Shown here in pieces: positions 7,287-15,752 of a stretch of DNA of 34,010 nucleotides. How positions within the stretch are numbered: the first letter of the stretch is position 1; every line of letters starts with the position of its first letter. Made by a program: the position numbers and the translations under genes. The notes under the pieces are model-generated. The model had not been told where the DNA came from, did no database searches, and was given only the letters and a program-made list of their open reading frames with translations. Origin of the DNA: Synechococcus sp. UW140 (GTDB taxonomy: Bacteria; Cyanobacteriota; Cyanobacteriia; PCC-6307; Cyanobiaceae); NCBI GenBank assembly GCA_945860085.1, contig CAMAPJ010000023.1, positions 1-34,010 of the forward strand. Reading direction: 5' to 3'.

Positions 7287-8822
7287 TCAGGCAGAGAGGC
7301 GGTGCTGACTCCAGGCCTTTTCGGCTTCGCCCAGGGCCTGGGCCGGGCCGCAGAGGCTCAGGCTGGGGCGGGCCAGCAGCTCCCGAGCCGCGCCCAGCAG
7401 GTCGGCGGGTTCGAGGCCATCGAGTTCGCCCAGGCAGCGGCTGGTGAAATCAGCGGGCAGGCCGTGGCCCAAGACCAGGGCGAGCCGGTCAGCAACCTGG
7501 CTGCCGGTCTGGCGGCCCATGGCCTCCTGGCCTCGGAACTTGGCGCGGGCCAGGGCTAGGTCGCCTTGGCTGAGCGGCTGATCCAGCAGCCTCTGCCATT
7601 CATTCAGCAGTTCCGTGGTGGCCTCAAAGGCCCGCTCCGCCGAGCTGGAGAGGTGGAACATGAAGGGGGCGGCCCCGAGCCGGGCCGGATGGTGCACGCC
7701 GACGTCGTAGGCGAGGCCGTGCTCTTCGCGCATGGTGACAAACAGGCGGCTCGACATGCCAACCCCTAGGTGGCAGTGCAGCAGCCGTAGGGCCAGACCG
7801 TGGCGATGGCCCAGGGGCACCGTGGTGGCCCCCAGCATCAACACCAGCTGTTCGGTGTCCTCTTCGCTGGAGGCCAGGCGGTTAGCCGCGCCAGCGGGCT
7901 GGCCGATGGGCTGACTGGTGGGCGTCCAGGTGGGGTTTGGCAGCGGCGCCTGGGTGGGCCAGCCCTGGGGGCCGCAGTCCTGGGTGAGCAGGGCTTCCAG
8001 GTTGGCGGGGGGCTGGCCGGCGAGCACCAACACGGCCCCGGCTCTGCCCAGGAGCGCGGCCTGGTCGCTGAGGACGTCCCGGCCGATCGACGCCAGCTCG
8101 GTCTCGACGCCAAGGGGGTCGTGGCCATAGGGACCGTCGCCATAGAGCTGCTGGCGCAGGCGGTCATGGGCCAGCTGGAAGGGGTCTTCGCGGTGGCGCT
8201 GTAGAGCCTGCAGGTTGAGTTGGCGCTCTAGGTCGATCTGGTCGCTGAGCAGCCAGGGCTTCTGAACCAGGGTCAGCAACAGCGGCAGGAGCTCTTTGGC
8301 GTCGGCCGCGGCGCATTTGAGGCTGATCAGCAGGCCGTCTTCGGAGGCTTCGCAGCGCAGGCCAGCACCTAGGCCCTCCACCTGATCGGCTAGGGCCTCG
8401 CCGCTGTGGTCGCCGCAGCCGCGGCTGAGCAGGCCGGCTAGCAGCTGGTGGCAGCCCCGCTGGCCGCTGGGGTCGGAGCTGCTGCCGCCGCGGATCCAGA
8501 GCTTGGCCGAAACAATCTCCGGCCCCGGTCGCCGCACCACCCAGAGGGGGCAGCCCCCCGGCAGCAAGGACTCCGGCCTGAGGGCGCTGGCGCCGGGCGG
8601 CCCCTGGTGGCTGGCCAGGTTGGCGCCGATTGGGCTGCTAGCCCCGAGCGAACCCTCAATGCTGGCTGTCGTGGCTGCAGGCGTGGTCGTTGGCGAAGGG
8701 GTGGCCGAACCAGGGGCCGAACTAGGGGCCGAAGAACTTGGCGCAGGGATGGGGTTGGCCGTGGGGTTGACGCCGGGGTTGGGGGTGGGCTTGGTGGCGG
8801 GGTTGCTGGTCACGGGGCTCAC
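7287..8822 (-). CDS. M16 peptidase-like protein, non-catalytic subunit
   Basis: This 511-aa M16 (pitrilysin/MPP) family protein starts at GTG 8822, which overlaps the upstream subunit's stop (GTGA). The open frame continues upstream to 9131 but only as a shadow of the neighbour. Residues 5-60 are a Pro/Thr/Ala/Ser-rich tail. Where the zinc motif HxxEH should be, the protein has HQLLA (125-129), so it cannot bind zinc normally. It keeps the second-half signature SSRLFVTMREEHGLAY, with the Arg/Tyr pair (365 and 372) that positions substrate in the family. With its partner it probably forms a heterodimer like MPP alpha/beta. The substrate is unknown; peptide or transit-peptide turnover is possible. 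Confidence 0.88.
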   Translation of the reverse strand: MSPVTSNPATKPTPNPGVNPTANPIPAPSSSAPSSAPGSATPSPTTTPAATTASIEGSLGASSPIGANLASHQGPPGASALRPESLLPGGCPLWVVRRPGPEIVSAKLWIRGGSSSDPSGQRGCHQLLAGLLSRGCGDHSGEALADQVEGLGAGLRCEASEDGLLISLKCAAADAKELLPLLLTLVQKPWLLSDQIDLERQLNLQALQRHREDPFQLAHDRLRQQLYGDGPYGHDPLGVETELASIGRDVLSDQAALLGRAGAVLVLAGQPPANLEALLTQDCGPQGWPTQAPLPNPTWTPTSQPIGQPAGAANRLASSEEDTEQLVLMLGATTVPLGHRHGLALRLLHCHLGVGMSSRLFVTMREEHGLAYDVGVHHPARLGAAPFMFHLSSSAERAFEATTELLNEWQRLLDQPLSQGDLALARAKFRGQEAMGRQTGSQVADRLALVLGHGLPADFTSRCLGELDGLEPADLLGAARELLARPSLSLCGPAQALGEAEKAWSQHRLSA

Positions 8823-10369
8823 GCGGGCAGGGCCCGCAGGCAGAAGGCCCGCTCGGGATCGAGCAGGGGCGCCAGCTCGCGCGAGAGCCGCTGGGGATCC
8901 CAGTGGGTCAGAGCCTCGAGCGGTGCCTGCAGCGCCTGGTGGCGACCCCAGAGGTTGTTGTTGCCCAGCAGGCCAGCCACGGAGCCGGCGGCCTCCAGAC
9001 CGAAGCGATAGCCGTTGCCGACTAGGCGCTGGGCCCGCTCCAGCTCGGCCAGGGGCGGCGGAGCCTGCAGCAGCTCCTGGAGCACCCGTCGGATCTCCGC
9101 TTCCACGGCGGGGAGGTTCTCGCTTTCGCATACCGCCTCCAGCAACACCAAGCTGCCGGCTTCGAGGCCATTGAGGTCGAGGTCGATGCTTTCCACCAGC
9201 CGCAGCTGCTCGCGCAGGCGGGCCACCAGACGGCTGCGCCGGCCTTCGGCCAGCAGGGTGGTGAGCAGGTCGCAGCCGATCACCGCCTCCAGCTCGGAGG
9301 CGGGCGGCACCTGCCAGGCCATCAGCAACCGGGCCGCCTCCAGCCGCGGCAGCACCACCGTGTCTGACCCAGGCTGCAGACGCAGCGGCGCGGGCTCACT
9401 GGGGGCGCCTGGGACAGAAGGGTCTGACTCCCTGGCGGGTGCTGTTGCCCTTGCCATTGGCTTGCCCGGTCCCTTGCCCTTGCGCTTGCCGGGGCCCTGG
9501 CCCTTGGCAGCCGTCGTGGACTGGGGCTGGTCGGAGCGAGCCAGGCCAGCCAGGGCGGAGCGTTCCAGGTGCTCCAAGATCGCCCCATCGCCGAGGGGGC
9601 CAGCCACGGCCAGGCAGCAATTGTCGGCCTTGTAAAGGCGCTGGTGGAAGGCGGCCATCGCCTCGGCCCGGTGGCCTTCGAGGGCCTCGCGGCGACCCAG
9701 GATCGGCTGGCCATAGGCGTGGTCTGGGCAGGCCCGGCTCAGCAACTGCTGGAAGGCCACTTCCTCGGGCTGGTCTTCGCTCTGGGCCAGCTCTTCGAGC
9801 ACCACCTGCCGTTCCAGGTCGAAATCCTGGCGGTCCAGCCGCGGCGCCAGCACCAGATCAAGCAGCAGGTCGATTGCCTCGGCCGCGGCGCTGGGGGGCA
9901 CGAGCACGTGGTAATGCACATCATCAAATCCCGTGGCGGCGTTGCTGCTGCCGCCTAGGGCCTCGATCCGCAGGTCGAATTCACCGGCCCCCAGGCGCTC
10001 GCTGCCCTTGAACACCATGTGTTCGAGAAAGTGGGCCAGGCCCGATTCCGCTGGTGTCTCGGCGGCGCTGCCGGCCCGGCACCAGAAATCGAGGCAGGTC
10101 ACAGGCGCCTGGGGCAGGTCGAGGCTGACGACCGCCACGCCCTGGCCTAAGCGCCGCTGCTGGGGCTCACCCAGGCCACCGCTGCTTTCGGTTCGGGAGA
10201 CCGGCTCAGGGAGCCCCTTTGGCAGCCCGGCGGAGATCTGATCCGCAGTCCCATTGCCAGCCGAACCGGAGCTTGGCTCCGGGCCCAGCCCCGCAGGTCC
10301 AGGTGCAACCGCGTCTACTACCCCGTGCGAAACCACCAAATCCGTGACGCCGCATGTCAGGAGCTTCAT
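8819..10369 (-). CDS. M16 family zinc peptidase, catalytic subunit
   Basis: This 516-aa frame carries the inverted zinc motif HFLEH (113-117) in GLAHFLEHMVFKGS, and the third ligand in LEELAQSED (Glu 192 or 193), so the active site is complete. The C-terminal domain lacks the usual LAY: the matching stretch reads LRLVESIDL. The Arg/Tyr pair therefore seems to be supplied by the downstream partner, with which the gene overlaps by 4 bp. A Lys/Gly/Pro-rich linker near 288-310 joins the two halves. The first 70 residues are not conserved-looking, and ATG 10369 overlaps the open frame of the divergent pcyA, so the true start may lie further in (GTG 10336 is one option). Confidence 0.9.
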   Translation of the reverse strand: MKLLTCGVTDLVVSHGVVDAVAPGPAGLGPEPSSGSAGNGTADQISAGLPKGLPEPVSRTESSGGLGEPQQRRLGQGVAVVSLDLPQAPVTCLDFWCRAGSAAETPAESGLAHFLEHMVFKGSERLGAGEFDLRIEALGGSSNAATGFDDVHYHVLVPPSAAAEAIDLLLDLVLAPRLDRQDFDLERQVVLEELAQSEDQPEEVAFQQLLSRACPDHAYGQPILGRREALEGHRAEAMAAFHQRLYKADNCCLAVAGPLGDGAILEHLERSALAGLARSDQPQSTTAAKGQGPGKRKGKGPGKPMARATAPARESDPSVPGAPSEPAPLRLQPGSDTVVLPRLEAARLLMAWQVPPASELEAVIGCDLLTTLLAEGRRSRLVARLREQLRLVESIDLDLNGLEAGSLVLLEAVCESENLPAVEAEIRRVLQELLQAPPPLAELERAQRLVGNGYRFGLEAAGSVAGLLGNNNLWGRHQALQAPLEALTHWDPQRLSRELAPLLDPERAFCLRALPA

Positions 10370-10431
10370 TCTGCTGTCTGGCTGGCGATCCTGTTGTCAG
10401 GATCAGGGACGCCCCTGCGCCAAATCCAGCG

Positions 10432-11184
10432 TTGACGACCTCAGCTCCGGGCCCAGCTCCGGGCCCAGCCCTGGGGGTCCACCCCCTGATGGATGCCCTG
10501 GCCGACCGCATTCGCGCTTGCTGGCAGGGCCTGCCGGAGCTCGAACCCCTGGCGATCGACCCGGAACTCGAAGCGATCAGCGGCAGCCTTGATGGCGAGT
10601 CGCTGTTCATACGCAACGAGCTGCGCCGCTGCCGCGGGCTGCGCAAGCTCCACTTAGAGAACGCCCGGCTCGGGGCGGGGCTGCAGATCCTCCACTGCGT
10701 CTTTTTCCCCGATCCCCACTTCGACCTACCCGTCTTCGGCGCCGACATCGTCGCCGGTCGGGGCGTCGTGTCGGCCGCGATCGTTGATCTGTCTCCGGTG
10801 ACCGGGTCCCTGCCCGAAAGCATCGCCGGCCCCCTTTCAACCCTGCCGCCGCTCACCTACAGCCAGGAACGCGACCTGCCCGACTGGGGCTCGATCTTTT
10901 CGCCCTTCGTGCGCTTCGTGCGCCCGGCTGATCGGGCCGAGGAGCTGCAGTTCGTTGAGGAGGTGGACCGCTTCCTGTCCGTGCTGGCCCAGGCCTGCCG
11001 CACGGCCGAGCCCCAGGCCAGCAACCATCCTCTTACTGTGGCCAGGCACGCGGGCCAGCTTTCCTATTGCAGGCAGCAGAAACGGAACGACAAGACCCGG
11101 CGGGTGCTGGAGAAGGCCTTCAACCCCCAGTGGGCAGACCGCTACATCGAGGAGCTGCTCTTCGACGACCCCAAGCTGGTGTGA
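10432..11184 (+). CDS. pcyA: Phycocyanobilin:ferredoxin oxidoreductase
   Basis: PcyA reduces biliverdin IXalpha to phycocyanobilin with four electrons from ferredoxin, supplying the chromophore for phycobiliproteins and phytochromes. The fold signature is clear: LQILHCVFFP, DLPVFGADIVAGRG, SAAIVDLSPV and NDKTRRVLEKAF near the C-terminus. The His of LHC and the Asp of FGAD, 17 residues apart, correspond to the catalytic His88 and Asp105 of the Synechocystis enzyme. The start is uncertain. ATG 10354 overlaps the divergent M16 gene. TTG 10432 gives 250 aa and the best match to homologue length. ATG 10489 would trim the conserved HPL. A 12-bp duplication sits in the N-terminal tail. The stop overlaps the devB start. 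Confidence 0.94.
   Translation: MTTSAPGPAPGPALGVHPLMDALADRIRACWQGLPELEPLAIDPELEAISGSLDGESLFIRNELRRCRGLRKLHLENARLGAGLQILHCVFFPDPHFDLPVFGADIVAGRGVVSAAIVDLSPVTGSLPESIAGPLSTLPPLTYSQERDLPDWGSIFSPFVRFVRPADRAEELQFVEEVDRFLSVLAQACRTAEPQASNHPLTVARHAGQLSYCRQQKRNDKTRRVLEKAFNPQWADRYIEELLFDDPKLV
10443..10466. repeat. 12-bp direct duplication in the pcyA N-terminal tail
   Basis: AGCTCCGGGCCC occurs twice head-to-tail (10443-10454, 10455-10466) and a partial copy follows. It encodes Ala-Pro-Gly-Pro ahead of the conserved PcyA fold. A related GGCTCCGGGCCCAG stretch lies at about 10274 in the divergent M16 N-terminus. Confidence 0.8.
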
Positions 11185-12113
11185 GCCCATTTGGCCTGGG
11201 CCGCCGCCCTGCCCTGATCGCCGTGGCCGCCGTGGTGGCGGTAGCCGTTGCTTTTGGGCTGCTGCAACGGCGCCAGCAGCCCCGGCCTCTCCCCCAAGGG
11301 GCCGCCGCCAACGCCTCCCGGCCTGCGGCGCCACCCGCTCTGGAGGCCGTTTCAGCCCTGGGACGGCTCGAGCCGGCTGGAGACATCCGCAAGCTCGCTG
11401 CCCCGGTCACCGATTTCGGCGCCTCGCCGCGGCTCACCGGCCTCTACGTGCAGGAGGGCCAGCGGGTCAGGGCCGGTCAGGTGCTGGCCAGTTTTGACAA
11501 CCGCCCAACCTTGCTGGCCCAGGAGAATCTGCTCCTGACCCGAATTGCAAGTTTGAGGCAGCAGCTCGAGCTGCTCGATCGTGAAACCAGCCGTTACCGC
11601 CAGCTCACCAACCGTGGCGTCTTTGCGATTGGCGCCCTAGAGGCGCGCGAGATCAAGGTGGTCGACCTGCGCGGTGACCTGCAGGAGGCCAAGGCCGAGC
11701 TGCTTAAGGTGCGCACCGATCTGGCCAAGAGCCAGCTGCTCGCTCCGATTGCTGGCCTGGTGCTGCGCATCAACACCCATCCCGGTGAGCGCCCAGGCGA
11801 GGCCGGCATCCTCGAGATCGGCGCCAACGACCAGATGGAGGCGGTGGCCGAGGTCTATGAGAGCGACATCAGCCGGGTGCGGCTTGGTCAGAGCGTGACG
11901 CTGACCAGCGAAAACGGCGGCTTCCAAGGCAGTCTCGCGGCCAAGGTGGTTCGCATCAGTCCCCAGGTGCGCCAGCGCCAGGTGCTCTCCACTGATCCCA
12001 CCGGTGATGCCGATGCCCGGGTCGTCGAAGTGCGCCTAGCACTAGGCCCTGCCGAGATCCAACGGGTGCGCCAGCTGGCAGGCCTGAAAATCATCGCCCG
12101 CTTCACGCCGTGA
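11181..12113 (+). CDS. devB: DevB-type periplasmic adaptor (HlyD family)
   Basis: The 310-aa protein starts at GTG 11181, which overlaps the pcyA stop (GTGA). It has one N-terminal helix (about 11-30), a lipoyl/barrel-sandwich segment (LYVQEGQRVRAGQVLASFDN), a coiled-coil hairpin rich in Leu/Gln/Glu (about 110-175), the second lipoyl half (LLAPIAGLVLRINTHPGE) and a beta-barrel domain (VAEVYESDISRVRLGQ). This is the membrane-fusion adaptor of an ABC exporter. In heterocyst-forming cyanobacteria DevBCA exports heterocyst glycolipids through a TolC-like channel; a unicellular strain must export something else, probably a lipid or envelope component. The devC start overlaps its stop. Confidence 0.91.
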   Translation: MSPFGLGRRPALIAVAAVVAVAVAFGLLQRRQQPRPLPQGAAANASRPAAPPALEAVSALGRLEPAGDIRKLAAPVTDFGASPRLTGLYVQEGQRVRAGQVLASFDNRPTLLAQENLLLTRIASLRQQLELLDRETSRYRQLTNRGVFAIGALEAREIKVVDLRGDLQEAKAELLKVRTDLAKSQLLAPIAGLVLRINTHPGERPGEAGILEIGANDQMEAVAEVYESDISRVRLGQSVTLTSENGGFQGSLAAKVVRISPQVRQRQVLSTDPTGDADARVVEVRLALGPAEIQRVRQLAGLKIIARFTP

Positions 12114-13288
12114 ATCCGCTGCTGGCGATCTGGTCGGGCCGCCGCATTCCCCTGGCCTGGTTGTTGCTGACGCGCCAACCGGTGCGCCTGGCCGTGGCCC
12201 TGGCGGGGATCAGCTTTGCGGGCATCTTGATGTTCATGCAGCTGGGCTTCCGTGATGCCCTGTTTGATGCCAGCGTCACGGTGCACAAAATGTTCAACAC
12301 CGATCTGGTGTTGATGAGTCCGCGCACGAAAAGTTCGATCAGCATGGCCGGTTTCCCGCGCCGCCGGCTGGTTCAGGCCCTGTCCGATCCCCAGGTGCAA
12401 GGCATCTCGCCGGTGCACTGGAACCTGCTGCTATGGCGCAACCCAGAAACCCGCGGCACCCGCTCGATCCTGGCCCTCGGTTTTGAGCCCGGTGATCCCC
12501 TCTTCCATGATCCGGCCCTGACGGCCAAATCGTCCCTACTGACCCAGAAAGGCAGGGTCTTGTTTGATGAGCGCTCCCGCAATGAATTCGGCCCGGTGGC
12601 CAGCTGGTTCCGCCAGGGACGCACGGTCGAGAGCGAAGTGTCCGGTAAGCGCTTGCGGGTGGCTGGCCTGTTTGCCGTCGGTCCCTCCTTCGGCGCCGAT
12701 GGCAACCTGCTCACCAGCAGCGAAACCTTCCTAAGCCTGCTGCCGAATACGCCCTCAGGCAGTATTGAGCTGGGCCTGATTCGGCTGCGGCCCGGCGCCG
12801 ATCCAGACGCTGTCGCTAAACGGCTGCGCCAGCGCTTACCGAAGGACGTGATTGTGTATACGCGCAATGGCTTTATTGAGATGGAGAAGGATTACTGGCG
12901 TAGCAGTACGGCCATTGGCTTCATATTCACCCTCGGTGCCGGCATGGGCTTTGTGGTGGGATGCGTGATCGTGTATCAGATTCTCTATTCCGATGTCAGC
13001 GATCACCTGCCCGAATACGCCACCTTGATGGCCATGGGCTACAAGCTCAGCAGCCTGCTGGGGGTGGTGGCGAGGGAGGGATTCCTGCTGGCGGTGCTCG
13101 GCTATCTGCCGGCCTATGGGGCCGGCCTGGTTCTCTATAGCGTGATCAAATCAGCCACGAAACTGCCGGTGCAGATGGATCCCGATCGGGCCGTGGTGGT
13201 TTTCACGATGATTCTGGTGATGTGCATGGGTTCGGCCGCCCTGGCCATGCGCCGCCTGGCTGATGCCGATCCGGCGGAGATCTTCTGA
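12110..13288 (+). CDS. devC: DevC-type ABC exporter permease (FtsX fold)
   Basis: The 392-aa permease starts at GTG 12110 overlapping the devB stop. It has the FtsX/MacB-like plan: one helix near 27-45, a large periplasmic domain (about 50-255) and three C-terminal helices (about 263-287, 315-345, 355-378). LLLTRQPVRLAVALAGISFA and EYATLMAMGYKLSSLLGVV are typical of the DevC group. It should form the membrane channel of the exporter together with DevA. Confidence 0.92.
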   Translation: MNPLLAIWSGRRIPLAWLLLTRQPVRLAVALAGISFAGILMFMQLGFRDALFDASVTVHKMFNTDLVLMSPRTKSSISMAGFPRRRLVQALSDPQVQGISPVHWNLLLWRNPETRGTRSILALGFEPGDPLFHDPALTAKSSLLTQKGRVLFDERSRNEFGPVASWFRQGRTVESEVSGKRLRVAGLFAVGPSFGADGNLLTSSETFLSLLPNTPSGSIELGLIRLRPGADPDAVAKRLRQRLPKDVIVYTRNGFIEMEKDYWRSSTAIGFIFTLGAGMGFVVGCVIVYQILYSDVSDHLPEYATLMAMGYKLSSLLGVVAREGFLLAVLGYLPAYGAGLVLYSVIKSATKLPVQMDPDRAVVVFTMILVMCMGSAALAMRRLADADPAEIF

Positions 13289-13291
13289 GCG

Positions 13292-14056
13292 ATGCAGTCA
13301 GGTTCTGATCAAGCGGCCAGGCAGCCAGCCCCCCAAGGTCCGCCGGCCATCGAGATTGCCGGGCTGAGCCATTGGTATGGCGAGGGCAAGATGCGCCGCC
13401 AGGTGCTCGAAGGCGTGGATCTTTCGATTACAGCCGGCGAGGTGGTGTTGCTCACCGGCCCTTCTGGCTGCGGGAAAACCACCCTGCTCACCCTGGTCGG
13501 GGCCCTGCGCCAGGTGCAGGCCGGCCAGGTGAAGGTGTTCGGCCAGGAGCTGGCAGGGTCTAGCCGGGCTGAGCGCCAGCAGCTGCGCCGCTCGATTGGC
13601 ATGATTTTTCAGGGCCACAACCTGCTGCGCTGCCTCAGCGCCGAGCAGAACGTGCAGATGGGCGCCGACCTGCTGGCAGGCCTCAGTTACCGGGCCCGCC
13701 GCGACCAGGCGCGCGAATGGCTGCGGGCCGTGGGCCTGGGCGACCAGCTGCACAAGCTGCCCCACGACCTCTCCGGCGGCCAGAAGCAGCGAGTGGCGAT
13801 CGCCCGGGCCCTGGCCACCCGGCCGAGGCTGCTGCTCGCCGATGAACCGACAGCCGCCCTCGACAGCCGCACCGGCCGCGATGTGGTGGTGTTGCTCCAC
13901 GGCCTGGCCAAAGAGCAGGGCTGCGGTGTGTTGATGGTGACCCACGATCCCCGCATCCTCGATTTGGCCGACCGGGTGCTGCGCATGGAGGATGGCAAGG
14001 TGGTGGATAGCGCCGCTGCCGATCCCCTGGCGCCGGGCCAGCTGGCTGTGGGTTAA
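13292..14056 (+). CDS. devA: DevA-type ABC exporter ATPase
   Basis: The 254-aa ATPase begins 3 nt after the devC stop. Walker A GPSGCGKTT (56-64), signature LSGGQ (160-164), Walker B LLLADEP (180-186) and the H-loop His (218) are all intact. The sequence belongs to the LolD/MacB/DevA branch that pairs with FtsX-type permeases. It is the last gene of the coupled chain pcyA-devB-devC-devA. Confidence 0.94.
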   Translation: MQSGSDQAARQPAPQGPPAIEIAGLSHWYGEGKMRRQVLEGVDLSITAGEVVLLTGPSGCGKTTLLTLVGALRQVQAGQVKVFGQELAGSSRAERQQLRRSIGMIFQGHNLLRCLSAEQNVQMGADLLAGLSYRARRDQAREWLRAVGLGDQLHKLPHDLSGGQKQRVAIARALATRPRLLLADEPTAALDSRTGRDVVVLLHGLAKEQGCGVLMVTHDPRILDLADRVLRMEDGKVVDSAAADPLAPGQLAVG

Positions 14057-14295
14057 CCCAAAAGTGGTGTCGACCAACCCAGCCATCGGCAACCAGGGCC
14101 GCGGCTGAGTTCCCTCCCGGCTAGGGGGCTGGCTAAGAGCGATGACAGATCCTCTGGCCCCGTGACACGCCGCGGGTCCCCTTCCTTGGCAGCTGGGTCC
14201 ATGGCTGGCCGCAACCCCCACGAAACGGTTTTCCGCCCAGGTCTCCCGGGCCCCTTGAGTAAGGTGAAAGCTCTCTCCACCGAACCGGCCCGCCG

Positions 14296-14451
14296 ATGTC
14301 GAAGCGCAGGAATCTCAAGAAGGAAAAGCAAGAACGCAACCGGGCCTATGCCCGCAAGTTCAAGAAGCGCAAACTGCGTAATGACGGCCGCGGCGAAGGT
14401 GCTGGCAATGGCGTCACTGGCACGGCTAACAACGGCGGCGCTGCCGACTGA
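14296..14451 (+). CDS. Small very basic protein, 51 aa
   Basis: ATG 14296 opens a 51-aa frame. The first 29 residues are extremely basic (MSKRRNLKKEKQERNRAY, then KFKKRKLRN) and probably helical, while the last 20 are Gly/Ala/Asn-rich. Such a tail-and-helix plan fits an RNA- or ribosome-associated protein, but no function is established. I recall similar short MSKRRNLKKEK proteins in picocyanobacteria, from memory only. It has its own leader of about 240 bp after devA, where TAAGGT at 14260 could be a -10 element, and it ends just before a strong terminator, so it looks like a monocistronic gene. Confidence 0.75.
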   Translation: MSKRRNLKKEKQERNRAYARKFKKRKLRNDGRGEGAGNGVTGTANNGGAAD

Positions 14452-14491
14452 GCAGGCCAAAGCCCCCTGGCTGGGGTGGTCTGCTCTGTGT

Positions 14492-14519
14492 GGGGATCCT
14501 GAGGGGTCCCCCTTTTTTT
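14492..14519 (+). terminator. Intrinsic terminator after the 51-aa gene
   Basis: GGGGATCC (14492-14499) pairs with GGGTCCCC (14504-14511) across a 4-nt TGAG loop, with one U-G wobble. A C and then seven T residues (14513-14519) follow. This is a textbook Rho-independent terminator, 40 bp after the 51-aa gene and just ahead of the glycosyltransferase. Confidence 0.9.
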
Positions 14520-14554
14520 AGGTGTCCTGGCCCTTCGCCTGCTTCGACGAACCC

Positions 14555-15487
14555 ATGTTTCTCAGCGTCGTCATCCCCACTTACAACCGCCGGCCGATCC
14601 TGGAGAAAGCGCTGTGCGCCCTCGAGCGGCAGCAGCTGGGCGGCCCGATCGACGCCTATGAGGTGGTGGTCGTTGATGACGGCTCCAGCGATGACACGGT
14701 GGCCTGGCTGCGGGCCGAGGCGGCGTCGTTCCCCCATGTGCGCCTGATTGAGCAGGACCACGGCGGACCGGCCGAGGGCCGTAACCGCGGCGTGGAGCAT
14801 GCCCAAGGCGACGTGATCGTCTTTATTGATAGCGATCTGGTGGTGACCGAAGGCTTCCTGCTCGCCCACGCCAGCGCCCTACACGACCACTGGCAGCGCC
14901 ACCGCGATCGCCTCTGTTTCACCTATGGGGCCGTCATAAACACGGCCAATTTCGAGGATCCCACCAGCGAGCCCCACAAGCTGCGCGATCTCTCCTGGGC
15001 CTATTTCGCCACGGGCAATGTGGCGATCGATCGCCAGCTGCTGGAGCGCAGCGGCCTGTTTGACACCCGCTTTCGGCTCTATGGCTGGGAAGATCTTGAA
15101 CTCGGCGAGCGCCTGCGCCGCCTCGGCGTGGTGCTGGTGCGCTGCCCTGAGGCTGTTGGCTACCACTGGCATCCGGCCCTGAGCCTGGCCCAAGTGCCCC
15201 GCCTGATTGAGGTGGAGCAGGAGCGGGCGAAAATGGGTCTGGTTTTCTACCGCAAGCACCCCACCCGCCGGGTGCGCTTCATCATCCAGTTCACCCTGCT
15301 GCACCGCCTGCTCTGGGAGCTGCTCACAGTGGGAGGCTTGCTGAATGAGCGCAGTCTGAGGCCCCTGCTGGCCTGGTTGATCCGCCGCGGCAAGCCTGGC
15401 CTGGCCATGGAGCTGTTGCGCCTGCCCCTCAACCGCATCGGCGTGCGGGCCCTCTATGCCGAAGCCCGCGCCGCTGGCTTGGCTTGA
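14555..15487 (+). CDS. GT2-family glycosyltransferase
   Basis: The 310-aa protein opens with the GT-A signature MFLSVVIPTYNRRP and has DDGSSDDT for nucleotide-sugar binding, the metal-binding DSD at 92-94, and GWEDLELGERL with the acidic ED at 179-180. The last matches the galactosyltransferase C-terminal type of GT2 enzymes. It transfers a sugar from a nucleotide donor to an unknown acceptor, probably an envelope or extracellular glycan. A GTG at 14522 would add 11 residues but lies directly after the terminator T-run, so ATG 14555 is preferred. Confidence 0.9.
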   Translation: MFLSVVIPTYNRRPILEKALCALERQQLGGPIDAYEVVVVDDGSSDDTVAWLRAEAASFPHVRLIEQDHGGPAEGRNRGVEHAQGDVIVFIDSDLVVTEGFLLAHASALHDHWQRHRDRLCFTYGAVINTANFEDPTSEPHKLRDLSWAYFATGNVAIDRQLLERSGLFDTRFRLYGWEDLELGERLRRLGVVLVRCPEAVGYHWHPALSLAQVPRLIEVEQERAKMGLVFYRKHPTRRVRFIIQFTLLHRLLWELLTVGGLLNERSLRPLLAWLIRRGKPGLAMELLRLPLNRIGVRALYAEARAAGLA

Positions 15488-15752
15488 AGTCCTGGACAAA
15501 ACTCCTGGTCTCAAGACCGGCAGAATGGCCCAGGCGGCAAACCGGCCCGGCGAGCGGGGCCCATTTGATAGGTTGGCCGGGTCCTTAATAAACCGCACAC
15601 CTGTCCGTTTCGGGTGACCAGGCATGGGCTGTTCCGCTCCTGCCACCGGGCTGGCCTTCTGGCCTTGCCCCTGACCAAGCGACCGATTTCCGGTCCTTTG
15701 GCCAACCCCATGGTCCCTGGCAGGTGGAGGCGAACCCGAAACCCCAACTCCA

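Noticed and set aside
7278..7302. Terminator between sipA and the M16 pair
   Set aside because: CGCCTC/GAGGCG forms only a 6-bp stem, overlaps the M16 stop codon and has no T-run.
8823..9131. N-terminal extension of the second M16 protein
   Set aside because: The frame is open to 9131, but it lies inside the coding sequence of the upstream M16 gene, and the GTG at 8822 forms a standard GTGA overlap.
15565..15590. Promoter TTGATA/TTAATA upstream of rpsB
   Set aside because: The spacing of about 14 bp is too short for a standard sigma-70 promoter, and no alternative pair was clear.
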